Shown here: one piece after another, positions 14,473 through 23,717 of the stretch
Layout of the letters: the number at the start of each line of letters is the position of its first letter
Position numbering within the stretch: position 1 is the first letter of the stretch
DNA from: Oscillospiraceae bacterium
Lineage (GTDB): Bacteria; Bacillota; Clostridia; Oscillospirales; Oscillospiraceae
Reading direction: 5' to 3'
NCBI GenBank assembly: GCA_017552325.1
Contig: JAFZQE010000021.1
Span: forward strand, 1-39,563
Length of the DNA stretch: 39,563 nt
The notes under the pieces: model-generated
Told to the model about the DNA's origin: nothing
Databases searched by the model: none
What the model saw: the letters and a program-made list of their open reading frames with translations, nothing else
Position numbers and translations under genes: made by a program

Positions 14473-15906
14473 ATGGCACAGTACAACACCATCACGCCCG
14501 AGGTCGCCGCGCAGCTTCACGCGGCCGTCGGGGAGGGGAGGTTCTTCCTGCGGGAAGAGGTCGACCCCAACTATTCCCACGATGAAATGCCCATCTACGG
14601 CAAGCGGCTACCGGAGGCGGCCGTGGACGTGGAGACGACGGAAGAGGTCTCCGCGATCATGAAGATCTGCGCGGCCAACAGGATCCCGGTCACCTGCCGC
14701 GGCGCGGGCACCGGCCTCGTGGGCGGCTGCGTGCCGCTGGCGGGCGGCCTGGTGCTGTGCACCAAGCGGATGAACAAAATCCTGGAGTACGACATGGACA
14801 ACCTCGTCGTGCGCCTGCAGCCCGGCGTGCTGCTGAAGGATCTCGCGGCCGACGCGCAGAAGCACGGCCTGATGTACCCGCCCGATCCCGGCGAGAAGAC
14901 CGCCACCGTCGGCGGCAACATCTCCACCAACGCGGGCGGCATGCGCGCGGTCAAGTACGGCGTCACGCGCGACTATGTCCTGGCGCTCACGGTCGTTCTG
15001 GCGGACGGGCGCGTCATCGAGCTGGGCAAATCCGTCAGCAAGACCAGCTCGGGCTACAGCCTGCTGCATCTGATGATCGGCTCGGAGGGCACGCTCGGCA
15101 TCATTACCGAGATGACCCTGAAGCTGATCCCGAATCCCGTCTGCGACGTGTCCTGCCTCGTGCCCTTCCGGACGGTGGATGACTGCATACGCTTTGTGCC
15201 GAAGATCAAGCTGGCCAAGCTCGACCCCCAGTCGATCGAGTTCATGGACGCGGACATCGTCACCTCCTCGGCGGCCTTCACCGGCAACCCGATCTTCCCC
15301 GAGCGGGTGAAGAACGAGGATGTGGGAGCCTCTGTGCTGGTCACCTTCACCGGCTACGACGAGGAGGAACTCGACCAGAAGATGATCCGCCTCGGCGAGA
15401 TCGCGAAGGAGGCCGGCGCGCTGGACGTGCTGGTCGTGGCCACCTCGGCCAACAAAAAGTCCGCCTGGGCCGCCCGCTCGAGCTTTCTGACCGCCATCGA
15501 GGCCGACACGAAGCTGATCGACGAGATGGACGTGGTCGTGCCGGTGGACAAGATCCCCGCCTTTCTGATCTACATCCGCGCCCTCGGCGACGAGGTCGGC
15601 ATCCGCATCCGCAACTTCGGCCACGCGGGCGACGGCAACCTGCACATCTACTGCTGCTCCAACGAGCTGGAGGAGGACGAGTTCAAGCGCCGGGTCAAGA
15701 TCATCATGGACCGGGCCTATACCAAGTGCGCCGAGCTGGAGGGACAGGTCTCCGGCGAGCACTCGATCGGCCACGCGAAGATGGTCTATCTGCGCGAGTC
15801 CGTGGGCGAGGACGTGTTTGATCTGATGAGGCAGATCAAGGCGGTCTTCGACCCGGACAACATCCTCAACCCCGGCAAGGTCTGCGACAGCAGCGTCACG
15901 ATGTGA
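14473..15906 (+). CDS. glcD: FAD-linked 2-hydroxyacid (lactate/glycolate) dehydrogenase, GlcD type
   Basis: 477 aa from ATG 14473, preceded by AGGAGG; an in-frame upstream ATG lacks this spacing. The PCMH-type FAD domain is marked by CRGAGTGLVGG and TVGGNISTNAGGMRA. The C-terminal FAD-oxidase domain has FGHAGDGNLHIY and VSGEHSIGHAKM. It is followed directly by etfB and etfA, an arrangement known from LDH-Etf complexes of acetogens (lctBCD of Acetobacterium woodii). Most likely it oxidises D-lactate or a related 2-hydroxyacid to the oxoacid and passes electrons to the Etf. Glycolate or 2-hydroxyglutarate are other possible substrates. Confidence 0.92.
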   Translation: MAQYNTITPEVAAQLHAAVGEGRFFLREEVDPNYSHDEMPIYGKRLPEAAVDVETTEEVSAIMKICAANRIPVTCRGAGTGLVGGCVPLAGGLVLCTKRMNKILEYDMDNLVVRLQPGVLLKDLAADAQKHGLMYPPDPGEKTATVGGNISTNAGGMRAVKYGVTRDYVLALTVVLADGRVIELGKSVSKTSSGYSLLHLMIGSEGTLGIITEMTLKLIPNPVCDVSCLVPFRTVDDCIRFVPKIKLAKLDPQSIEFMDADIVTSSAAFTGNPIFPERVKNEDVGASVLVTFTGYDEEELDQKMIRLGEIAKEAGALDVLVVATSANKKSAWAARSSFLTAIEADTKLIDEMDVVVPVDKIPAFLIYIRALGDEVGIRIRNFGHAGDGNLHIYCCSNELEEDEFKRRVKIIMDRAYTKCAELEGQVSGEHSIGHAKMVYLRESVGEDVFDLMRQIKAVFDPDNILNPGKVCDSSVTM

Positions 15907-15927
15907 GCGCGGGAAAAGGAGGACGAC

Positions 15928-16722
15928 ATGCTGAACATACTTGTCTGTGTCAAGCAGATCCCGGACGTGGATCTGGTCAAGATGGACCCGGAGACCGGCA
16001 ATCTGATCCGCACCGGCGTGCCAACGCTGACCAATCCGCTCGATCTGAACGCGCTGGAGGCGGCCGTGCAGCTCAAGGAGCGTTACGGCGGCGCGATCAC
16101 GCTCATTACGATGGGCCCGCCCATGGCGGAGAGCACGCTGCGCGAGTGCCTGGCCGTCGGCGGGGACGAGGCCGTGCTGATCACCGGCCGCCCCTTCGGC
16201 GGCGCCGACACCCTCTCCACCAGCTACACGATCGTCAAGGCCGCGGAGCGGTTCGGGCCCTTCGATCTGATCTTCTGCGGCAAGGAATCGCTGGACGGCG
16301 CGACCGGCCAGATGGCCTCGCAGCTCGCCGAGCGCTTCGACGCCGCGCAGATCTCCTGCTGCCTGAGCATCGAGGAGGTCAAGGACGGCAGGATCCGCGC
16401 CACGCGCGCGCTGGAGAGCGGCCGCGAGCTCGTCGAGGCGAAGCTGCCCTGCCTCGTCACGGTGGAAAAGGACAATTACTACGGGCGGCTGCCCAACCTG
16501 GAGGCCTATCTCGCCGCCAAGAAGGCGCCGATCGTCACCTGCACCGAGAACAACATCGAGGGGCTGGATCTGCAGAAGATCGGCGTGCCCGGCTCGGGCA
16601 CGATCGTGCCGAAGATCTACCCGCCCGAGCTGCCGGAGCCCGGACAGATGATCCGCACCGGCAGCGTCAAGACCGACGTCGGCAGGCTCCTCGAGCTGCT
16701 GGCGGAAAAGGGAACGCTGTGA
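15928..16722 (+). CDS. etfB: Electron transfer flavoprotein beta subunit
   Basis: 264 aa, start ATG 15928 with AAAGGAGG. Family features: the opening LVCVKQIPDVD, the segment NPLDLNALEAAVQLKE, TLITMGPP and FCGKESLDGATGQMASQLAE, then LPCLVTVEKD. It pairs with EtfA to carry FAD and move electrons from the adjacent GlcD-type dehydrogenase to NAD, ferredoxin or a quinone. Whether it is of the electron-bifurcating type cannot be settled by eye. Gaps are 21 bases to the dehydrogenase and 14 to etfA. Confidence 0.95.
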   Translation: MLNILVCVKQIPDVDLVKMDPETGNLIRTGVPTLTNPLDLNALEAAVQLKERYGGAITLITMGPPMAESTLRECLAVGGDEAVLITGRPFGGADTLSTSYTIVKAAERFGPFDLIFCGKESLDGATGQMASQLAERFDAAQISCCLSIEEVKDGRIRATRALESGRELVEAKLPCLVTVEKDNYYGRLPNLEAYLAAKKAPIVTCTENNIEGLDLQKIGVPGSGTIVPKIYPPELPEPGQMIRTGSVKTDVGRLLELLAEKGTL

Positions 16723-16736
16723 GGGGGTGACGGAGC

Positions 16737-17750
16737 ATGAACAAGAACGATTACAAAAACATGTGGGTCTACATCGAGCACGACGGCAAGACCGCCGCGC
16801 CCGTCGGCCTCGAGCTCTGCTGTGAGGTACGCAAGCTCTGCGACCGCACCGGCGACAGGCTCTATGCCGTCGTCATCGGCGCGCTGCCTGAGACGGAGCT
16901 GGAGAAGGTAAAGGCCTGCGGGGTCGACGGCTTCATCCTCGTCTCCGGCACGGGCTACGACTTCTTCAACACCGACGCCTGGGCGAACGCCTTCACTGTG
17001 CTCTCGCGCAAATACAATCCCTCCGCGATCTTCGTCGGCGGCACGGTCGACGGGCGCGATTTCGCGCCGCGCTTCGCCGTGCAGCTCGAGACCGGCTGCA
17101 CCTCCGACGCGATGGAGCTCGACTGGGATCCCGAAACCGGCGACATCCAGTTCATCGAGCCCGCCGTCGGCGGCAAGATCATGGCGGTCATCACCGTCCC
17201 GGTGCTGCGCCCGCAGGTCGGCACGATCCGCCCCGGCACCTTCCCGTATGCGCCTGTCGGCGCGAAGGAACGCGTTGAAGTGATCGAGGAGCGCATCGAC
17301 TTCGATCCCGCGGCGATCCGTTGCCACCCGGTCGGCTTCATCCCGGACGAGAACGACCCCGAGCTCGACATCGCGCACGCCGACTGCATCGTCTGCGTCG
17401 GCAACGGCCTGAAGGACGGCGAGCACCTCGAGCGCTACCGCACGCTGGCGCGGCTGCTCGGCGGCAAGCTCGGCTGCACGCGGCCGCTTTACGACCGCGG
17501 CATCCTGCCCTACAAGCTGCAGATCGGCCAGTCCGGCGTCATGGTCAAGCCAAAGCTCTACATCAGCTTCGGCGTCTCGGGCGCTGTCAACCACACCGCC
17601 GGCGTGGACGCGGGCCTGTTCATCGCCGTGGACAAGAACCCCAACGCGCAGATCTTCAACTACTGCGATTACGGCATAGTCGGCGACATGGACGAGGTCT
17701 GCGACGAGCTGATCGCCCGGCTCCGCGCCGGCGACGGGAAGCTGATCTGA
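16737..17750 (+). CDS. etfA: Electron transfer flavoprotein alpha subunit
   Basis: 337 aa with a GAGGGGGTGACGGAGC ribosome region. The FAD-binding C-terminal domain is complete: GQSGVMVKPKLYISFGVSGA, then NHTAGV, IAVDKNPNAQIF and YCDYGIVGD. The N-terminus begins directly with the alpha-subunit fold (MWVYIEHDGK). There is no ferredoxin-like Cys cluster there, unlike LctC/CarE-type alpha subunits of known bifurcating lactate and acyl-CoA systems. NH replaces the usual QH in the FAD motif. It forms the heterodimer with EtfB and accepts electrons from the neighbouring dehydrogenase. Confidence 0.94.
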   Translation: MNKNDYKNMWVYIEHDGKTAAPVGLELCCEVRKLCDRTGDRLYAVVIGALPETELEKVKACGVDGFILVSGTGYDFFNTDAWANAFTVLSRKYNPSAIFVGGTVDGRDFAPRFAVQLETGCTSDAMELDWDPETGDIQFIEPAVGGKIMAVITVPVLRPQVGTIRPGTFPYAPVGAKERVEVIEERIDFDPAAIRCHPVGFIPDENDPELDIAHADCIVCVGNGLKDGEHLERYRTLARLLGGKLGCTRPLYDRGILPYKLQIGQSGVMVKPKLYISFGVSGAVNHTAGVDAGLFIAVDKNPNAQIFNYCDYGIVGDMDEVCDELIARLRAGDGKLI

Positions 17751-17801
17751 GCCGGATACCGGCATAATAAAGGGACAGAAGAAAGAAGGAGCGACGCGGC
17801 C

Positions 17802-19283
17802 ATGAATGAGAGCTCATACATTGCGCGCACCAGCGGCCTGAAGGCGAAGGACTACACCGGCTACGCGATGATCGACGCGGCCGGCTGCCTGGTCTTCAGC
17901 CTGGTGACGGTCCTGCTGCAGAAGTTTTACACGGACGTTTTCTTCCTCAAGCCCGGGTTCATCATGCTGATGTTCATCGCGGCGCGCATCTGGGACGGCA
18001 TCAACGACCCGATCATGGGCCGCATCTGCGACACGGTCAAGCCCTCCCGCTTCGGCCGCTACCGCCCCTGGATCCTCTACGCGGCGCCCTTCCTGGCGCT
18101 CTCGGCCGTGCTGATGTTCCTCAAATTCCCCGGCGTCGGCGAGGATGGGCACACGGTCGCCACCTGCGTCTACGCCACCGCGACCTACATCTTCTTCGGC
18201 ATGGCCTACACCGTGCTGCAGATCCCCTACGGCTCGCTGGCCTCGGTCGTTACGACCGACGAGCACGAGCGCAACCGCCTCTCGGTGGCCCGTTCGATCG
18301 GCGCGGCCCTGGGCTCGATCCCGGTGCTGCTGATCGCGAGCTTCGCCTACGCCCCCCGCGTCGATGAGGCGGGGAACAAGGTCCTCGGCGAGAACGGCAA
18401 GGTCATCACCGACCTGCAGTACTCGCCGGTGATCCGCGGCGTCGTGATCATGGCGGTCTGCTCGCTCATTATGCTGATCATCGCCTTTACGATGAACCGC
18501 GAGCGCGTCAAGACCAGGCCGCAGGTCCCGGAAAAGGGCGCCGCGCTGAAGGCGATGCGCCTGCTGTTCAAAAACCGCGCCTTCGTGGCTGTCAGCATGG
18601 TCTCGATGCTGCTGCTCTCGGGCCAGATGTTCACGCAGAGCTTCTATACCTACCTCTTTGACGATTATTTCCACGCAAACTGGATGAACCTCGCCACGCA
18701 GGCCTGCACCTATTCCCCGATGCTGGTGATGATGTTCCTCCTGCCGCGGATGGCCAAAAACATCGGCAAGAAGGAGGTCACCTCCGTGGGCGTCGCGGCG
18801 GCCGCCGGAGCGAACCTCGTGCTCTTCTTCCTGCGCGGCATGGATCCCGAGCCGCTCAAGTGGATCTTCCTCGCGCTCAACTTCGTCAGCGGCTGCGGCC
18901 TGACCACGCTGGTCATGCAGCTCTGGGCGATGGTGACCGACTCGATCGACGACATCGAGGTCAAAACGGGCAGCCGCGACGACGGCACGGCCTACTCGGT
19001 CTTCAACTTCTTCCGCAAGCTCGGACAGGTGCTCTCGGCCGTCTGCGTCAACGGCGCGCTGATGGGAATGAACTACAAGGTCGAAAAAGGCGCGGTGCAG
19101 ACGCCGGAGAACCTGCACACGATGTACGACCTGGCCACGCTGATCCCGGCGCTGCTCTTCGGCCTCATGGCGCTGATCCTCTTCGTCTGGTATCCGCTCT
19201 CCCGCCGCAAGGTGACCGAGCTGCAGGCGCTGAAGGAGACCGCCCTGAAGGAATCCTACGAGAACAGGCAGATCGACATCTGA
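17802..19283 (+). CDS. GPH-family (MelB-like) cation symporter
   Basis: 493-aa membrane transporter of the glycoside-pentoside-hexuronide:cation symporter family within the MFS, with about 12 hydrophobic segments. Signatures: ARIWDGINDPIMGRICD and RFGRYRPWIL after helix 2, TYIFFGMAYTVLQIPYGSL, and the late SRDDGTAYSVFNFFRKLGQ. Such proteins normally import sugars or sugar acids with Na+ or H+. Being last in a larA-glcD-etfBA run, it may supply the 2-hydroxyacid or its glycoside precursor, taking the position that a lactate permease holds in acetogen clusters. Family secure, substrate open. Confidence 0.92.
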   Translation: MNESSYIARTSGLKAKDYTGYAMIDAAGCLVFSLVTVLLQKFYTDVFFLKPGFIMLMFIAARIWDGINDPIMGRICDTVKPSRFGRYRPWILYAAPFLALSAVLMFLKFPGVGEDGHTVATCVYATATYIFFGMAYTVLQIPYGSLASVVTTDEHERNRLSVARSIGAALGSIPVLLIASFAYAPRVDEAGNKVLGENGKVITDLQYSPVIRGVVIMAVCSLIMLIIAFTMNRERVKTRPQVPEKGAALKAMRLLFKNRAFVAVSMVSMLLLSGQMFTQSFYTYLFDDYFHANWMNLATQACTYSPMLVMMFLLPRMAKNIGKKEVTSVGVAAAAGANLVLFFLRGMDPEPLKWIFLALNFVSGCGLTTLVMQLWAMVTDSIDDIEVKTGSRDDGTAYSVFNFFRKLGQVLSAVCVNGALMGMNYKVEKGAVQTPENLHTMYDLATLIPALLFGLMALILFVWYPLSRRKVTELQALKETALKESYENRQIDI

Positions 19284-19294
19284 TACAGACGCGC

Positions 19295-19328
19295 AAAAAA
19301 GCGAGCCCCGACAGGGACTCGCTTTTTT
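19295..19328. terminator. Bidirectional terminator
   Basis: AAAAAAGCGAG (19295-19305) pairs with CTCGCTTTTTT (19318-19328). T-runs flank the stem on both strands, so it ends both the symporter transcript and the convergent GH31 transcript. Confidence 0.93.
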
Positions 19329-19344
19329 CATGCTTTCCGACGGA

Positions 19345-21369
19345 TCACCAGGGCCGGTCGCCCGCGCGGACGAACCAGACCGGCTCGTCCTCCGGCAGGC
19401 AGGGGACGCTCACGCGGCTGCCGCCGGGTCTTTTTTCTCCCTCGCCGCGCAGCTGCCAGCCGCCCTCGCTCTCCGGGAGCAGCACCGTGACCGACCCGGC
19501 GCCGCGGTCGAAGACCGGGCAGGCCAGCACGCGCTCGCCGCAGAAGAAGCAGTCGCTCTCGCAGTCATAGCCCGGCTGCCGCAGGAAGACCGGGAAGATC
19601 AGCGGCTCGTGCGCCGCGCGGCTGCGCTCGAACTCCCGCCGCAGATAGGGCAGCATCCGCTCGCGCAGCGCGAACAGCCGCCGCACCGGCTCCATCAGAT
19701 CTTCATAGAGCCAGGGCATCGTCGGCTCCGCGCCGGGCTTCCAGGAGTGCAGCACGAAGCGCGGCGTGAACAGACCGTACTGCAGCCAGCGCAGGAAGAG
19801 CTCGCGGTCGGGCTGCGGTCCGGCGAAGCCGCCGATGTCCGCGCCGAAGAAGACGAAGCCGCTCAGCGCCATCGTCATCGCCTGCCGGTGGTTCCAGCGC
19901 AGCTCCCCGAAATCCGTCAGGTTGTCGCCGGTCCAGGTCGTGGCGGCGCGCTGCGTCCCGGCGAACGCGCAGCGGGAGACAATAAAGGGCTCCTCCACGC
20001 CCGCCTCCATGCAGGCCTCGCGGCTGGCGCGCGCCATCAGATAGGAAAACAGCGGCCGAATCCGCCGCGCCGGGATCTCCCGCCCGAAGCCGCGGGCGAG
20101 GACGTCGGCGTCCGGCACGTCGTACTCGTTGTTGTCGTTCCAGATGTTCCTGTATCCGCGTTCGACCAGCTGCTCCCGCACGCAGCGCTTCCAGAAAGCG
20201 TAGGCCCCCGGGTCAGTGAAGTCGAGGTAGCTGGCCATGCCGCCCCAGAAGGGGAAGAGGGCGGGGCTGCCGTCGGCATAGTGCAGGAACCAGCCCTTTT
20301 CCGCGATCTCCGCATACATCGGGTGCTCCGTCAGAAAGGCGGGCTTGACGTTGGGGATCAGTTCCATGCCGCGCTCGCGGAAGTGCTCGGCCAGACCCTC
20401 CGGCGAGGGGATCTTGTCTGCGTTCCAGTGAAACACGCAGCGTCGGTCGCCGATCTGGGTATAGCCGCTGGAGAGATAAAAGCCGTGCGCGGGGATGCCC
20501 TCCGCCTCGCAGCGCGCCGCGAAGCCGCGGAGCTGCCGGTCGGCGTCCGGCGCGTCGGTATAGGCCATCGTGCTGCCGCAGTAGCCGAAGGCCCAGCCCG
20601 GCACCGGCGCGATCTCGCCGCAGAGCGCGGAAAAGCGCCGCAGGATCTCCGCCGTCGAGCCGAGGATCAGGTAGAACACCAGGTTCTCCTCTTCGAAGCG
20701 GACGGAGCTGAAGGGCTCGAAGTAGTTGTCGTGCTCCTCGCCGAAGTTCACGCGGCCGTTGGAATAGGTGTCGTAGTACAGCCCGTAGGAGCCGGCGCCG
20801 TTCTCGCAGATATAGAAGGGAAGCTGCTTGTAGAGCGGATCGCTGCTCTTCGCGGAAAAGCCCATCGAATCGGTCGCCTCGAGCGCGAAGCTGCGACCGG
20901 CCTTGTTGACCTGGCCGCACTTGTCGCCCAGGCCGAAGATCCGCTCGCCGGGCTCGCGCCGCGTATAGTGCGCCGAGCCGTCGCCCAGCTCGCCTTCGAA
21001 GTTGTAGGCCAGGCCCGTGCGGTCGGCGTAGAGCAGGCCATTTTCGTTTCTCGCCGAGATGCGGAAGTTTTTCTTTTCCACCGTGAAATCGAGGCCGTCG
21101 AGCGTGAAGCGGAGCTTCTCCGCGTCCTCGCGGATCTCCGGCTCAACGGGCTTCAGCCCCTCGGTCGAGAGCTTGTCCCGGCCCTCGAGCGGGCAGTCGC
21201 CCGGCCCGGGCCAGACGCTCCAGGTCGGCAGCGGCGGCAGGTCCTCGCGCAGCAGCGCCACGCGGAGCATGTGCGCGAAGAAATCCAGCCGCATCGTCAC
21301 GCCGTCCGCCTCGTAGACGCGCATCGAGGGTGCCGCCTCCTTCAGCACGAAGCGGTGATCGTATTTCAT
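19345..21369 (-). CDS. Glycoside hydrolase family 31 (alpha-glucosidase-like)
   Basis: 674 aa. The (beta/alpha)8 catalytic domain is marked by the nucleophile D412 in NIWNDNNEYD and the acid/base D482 in TTWTGDN; GYCGSTMAY opens the barrel. The N-terminal beta domain and C-terminal beta domains are present, so it is full length. There is no signal peptide, so it acts inside the cell on imported oligosaccharides. The WNDNNE form is found in gut clostridial alpha-glucosidases active on alpha-1,4/1,6 glucosides; xylosidase or sulfoquinovosidase activity is less likely. Its start overlaps the esterase stop by four bases, and it is the last gene of the sugar operon. Confidence 0.94.
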   Translation of the reverse strand: MKYDHRFVLKEAAPSMRVYEADGVTMRLDFFAHMLRVALLREDLPPLPTWSVWPGPGDCPLEGRDKLSTEGLKPVEPEIREDAEKLRFTLDGLDFTVEKKNFRISARNENGLLYADRTGLAYNFEGELGDGSAHYTRREPGERIFGLGDKCGQVNKAGRSFALEATDSMGFSAKSSDPLYKQLPFYICENGAGSYGLYYDTYSNGRVNFGEEHDNYFEPFSSVRFEEENLVFYLILGSTAEILRRFSALCGEIAPVPGWAFGYCGSTMAYTDAPDADRQLRGFAARCEAEGIPAHGFYLSSGYTQIGDRRCVFHWNADKIPSPEGLAEHFRERGMELIPNVKPAFLTEHPMYAEIAEKGWFLHYADGSPALFPFWGGMASYLDFTDPGAYAFWKRCVREQLVERGYRNIWNDNNEYDVPDADVLARGFGREIPARRIRPLFSYLMARASREACMEAGVEEPFIVSRCAFAGTQRAATTWTGDNLTDFGELRWNHRQAMTMALSGFVFFGADIGGFAGPQPDRELFLRWLQYGLFTPRFVLHSWKPGAEPTMPWLYEDLMEPVRRLFALRERMLPYLRREFERSRAAHEPLIFPVFLRQPGYDCESDCFFCGERVLACPVFDRGAGSVTVLLPESEGGWQLRGEGEKRPGGSRVSVPCLPEDEPVWFVRAGDRPW

Positions 21370-22724
21370 GCCTTCGGATCTCCTTTCGTCAGCATGTTCC
21401 GGATCAGCTTGCCGTAGTTGGCGCGGCCCATCGCCGTCCCCCGCGGCGCGATGCGCAGCACGCGGGCGCTGTTCTTCCCGGCGGGCCGCCAGAGCGGGAG
21501 CCCCGGGCCGTTCGGATCGCCGCTGCGGGCGAAATTGGCCAGACAGGCCGTAATCTGCGCCGAGGCCTCATAGTCCCGCGCACCATAGGGTCGCCAGCTT
21601 CCCGCAAGCGTCCCGAACATGTAGCGCAGGTCGCTGGAGTGGAAGGCGGCGTTGTCGTCGCCGGGCGCGTCGAGGTCGAAGTAATAGACGTAAGCGCCGG
21701 TCTCGCGGGCGAAGCGCAGGCCGATATGAGCCATGAGCGGGGCGTACATGTCCGCGTTCGTAAAGCCGACGAGATAATCCAGCGGCAGCGGGCTTCGGTA
21801 GAGCTCGTCCACCGGCGCGGGGATCAGCAGCCCGTCGATCACCGGCATCGTGTGGTATATGCCGTCCTTCCGCTTTTCATGCATGCGCTCCACCGCGTCG
21901 AAGAGCGTGTCGAGCGGGGCTTCCCGCAGCTCGTCGAGGCTCCGGCAGCCCGCGGCCTCGATGTACTCCAGCCAGTAGGCCTGCGTGTCCTCCGCCCGCC
22001 GCGGCAGCGCGAAGCGGGGGAAGAGCCCCGCGCCGGACATCATCGCCGCGCGGCGGAAAAGCCCGGCGTTGGCCGGGTTCAGGCAGAGGTACTGGATCGA
22101 GATCGCCCCGGCGCTCTGGCCGAGCAGCGTGATGTTGCCCGGATCGCCGCCGAAATCGGCGATGTGCGCGCGCACCCAGCGGAGGGCCGTGAGCTGGTCG
22201 TCCAGGCCGAAGTTGCCGTCCCGGCCAGTTTTCGCGCGGATCTCCTCGTGCGTCAGATAGCCCAGCGGCCCGACGCGGTAATTGGCGAAGACCGAAACGA
22301 TTCCGTGTTTTGCGAGGGCCTCCCCGTCGAAGGGATCCTCGCTGTTGATGCCGGAGTCGAAGCCGCCGCCGTAGAAATAGAGCACGACGGGGCAGTTTTC
22401 GGCGTCTTTCGGCGTAAAAATGTTCAGGTTGAGGCAGTCCTCGCCGTAACGGAACTCGCTGCCCTCGCGGTATTCCTTTTTGTAAAAGCGCCGGGTCGGG
22501 TTTTCCAGGTGCTCGTGCCAGCCGCGGTTCTGCGGGCAGGCGAGGCCCGGGCGCGTCGCGTCGAGCAGGCCCTCCCAGCCCTCGTCGGGCACGGCGTATT
22601 CAAAGCGCCCCGCGTGCGCGAAGGGAACGCCCAGAAACTCAAAGCAGCCTTCCCGCTCGTTGCCCCTCAGCGTCCCGCAGGCGCAGCCGCGCGTGACCGG
22701 GCCGAGGATCGTCTTTTTCAGCAT
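21366..22724 (-). CDS. Type-B carboxylesterase
   Basis: 452-aa alpha/beta hydrolase of the carboxylesterase type B family. Oxyanion-hole stretch LYFYGGGFDSG, nucleophile S204 in LGQSAGAIS, and the catalytic His region FHSSDLRYMFG. EDCLNLNIFTP is the family signature. There is no signal peptide, so it is cytoplasmic. It overlaps both neighbours in the PfkB-esterase-GH31 unit, suggesting it removes acyl or phenolic esters from imported glycosides before hydrolysis. The C-terminus is shorter than in eukaryotic members but normal for bacteria. Confidence 0.92.
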   Translation of the reverse strand: MLKKTILGPVTRGCACGTLRGNEREGCFEFLGVPFAHAGRFEYAVPDEGWEGLLDATRPGLACPQNRGWHEHLENPTRRFYKKEYREGSEFRYGEDCLNLNIFTPKDAENCPVVLYFYGGGFDSGINSEDPFDGEALAKHGIVSVFANYRVGPLGYLTHEEIRAKTGRDGNFGLDDQLTALRWVRAHIADFGGDPGNITLLGQSAGAISIQYLCLNPANAGLFRRAAMMSGAGLFPRFALPRRAEDTQAYWLEYIEAAGCRSLDELREAPLDTLFDAVERMHEKRKDGIYHTMPVIDGLLIPAPVDELYRSPLPLDYLVGFTNADMYAPLMAHIGLRFARETGAYVYYFDLDAPGDDNAAFHSSDLRYMFGTLAGSWRPYGARDYEASAQITACLANFARSGDPNGPGLPLWRPAGKNSARVLRIAPRGTAMGRANYGKLIRNMLTKGDPKA

Positions 22725-23689
22725 GATCCCACCGTTCCTTCGCCTTCGGAGAAGCGCAGCAGCTCCTCCTGCGTCGGCATCGCGGGGATGGCGCCGCGGC
22801 GGCTCGCGGTGAGGGCGGCGGCGCGGTTGGCGTAGCCCAGGATGTCCTGCAATGCCTCAGCCCCGGCCGAGAGGGGATCCTCGAGCCGCACAAGGCGGGA
22901 CAGCGCCGCGCCGAGGAAGGTGTCGCCGGCGCCGTTGGTGTCGCCGACTTTGACAGGGACGCCGGGCACGCGCCCGGTCAGCGCTCCGGCGCGGAAGAAG
23001 GCGCCGTCAGCCCCGAGCGTGACGAAGACCAGGCCGATCCCGCGCTCAGCCAGCAGCGAGCTGCCGCGCAGCGGATCGTCCGTTCCGGTCAGCAGGGGCA
23101 GCTCCTCGTCGGAGACCTTGAGGATGTCCACCAGGGGCAGGGGAGCGAGCATCTGTTCGACGGCCGCTGTCTCATCCGGCCAGAGGCTGGCGCGGTAATT
23201 GGGGTCGTAGCTGATCAGCGCCCCGGCCTCCTTTGCCTGTCGCACGGCTTCCAGCGTCGCGCTGCGGGCGGGCTCGGCGGTCAGACTGACGCTGCCGAAG
23301 TGCAGCACGCGGCAGCTCCGGAGCAGCTCCGCGGGCAGCTCGGCGGCGCTCAGATTGACGTCGGCGCTCGGATCCCGGTAAAAGCTGAAGCTCCTCTCGC
23401 CGCGCTCGTCGAGCGAAACGACCGCGAGCGTCGTGCGCAGCGCAGGGTCGACCGACAGACCGGAAGCGTCGACGCCGTTGTCCCGCAGGACGCGGCGCAG
23501 ATAATCGCCGAAGCCGTCGCTGCCGATACGTCCGACAAAGGCAGTCTTCGCGCCCAGCCGGGAGGCGGCGACCGCGAGATTGGCCGGCGCGCCGCCGGGA
23601 TTGGCGTCGAAGCGGGGGATGCCCTGCTCCGTCAGACCGGATTGGGTCAGGTCGATCAGGATCTCGCCGACCGCGCAGATATCGATCAT
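22718..23689 (-). CDS. PfkB-family sugar kinase, probably fructokinase
   Basis: 323 aa. Both PfkB signatures are present: GGAPANLAVAASRLGAK (residues 32-48) with FVGRIGSDGFG, and DTNGAGDTFLGA with the catalytic base D256. The first segment (AVGEILIDLTQ) is typical of bacterial fructokinases; the enzyme phosphorylates a free sugar with ATP. Start ATG 23689 has AAGGAGG upstream. The stop overlaps the esterase start, so kinase, esterase and GH31 are coupled. 2-dehydro-3-deoxygluconokinase or another PfkB specificity cannot be excluded. Confidence 0.92.
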   Translation of the reverse strand: MIDICAVGEILIDLTQSGLTEQGIPRFDANPGGAPANLAVAASRLGAKTAFVGRIGSDGFGDYLRRVLRDNGVDASGLSVDPALRTTLAVVSLDERGERSFSFYRDPSADVNLSAAELPAELLRSCRVLHFGSVSLTAEPARSATLEAVRQAKEAGALISYDPNYRASLWPDETAAVEQMLAPLPLVDILKVSDEELPLLTGTDDPLRGSSLLAERGIGLVFVTLGADGAFFRAGALTGRVPGVPVKVGDTNGAGDTFLGAALSRLVRLEDPLSAGAEALQDILGYANRAAALTASRRGAIPAMPTQEELLRFSEGEGTVGSC

Positions 23690-23717
23690 GATACGTCCTC
23701 CTTGCTTTTGAATGAAG

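Noticed and set aside
12471-14495. 674-codon frame opposite the second transglutaminase-like lipoprotein
   Set aside because: Lacks motifs and starts, while the plus strand has lipobox, triad and ribosome site. Shadow frame.
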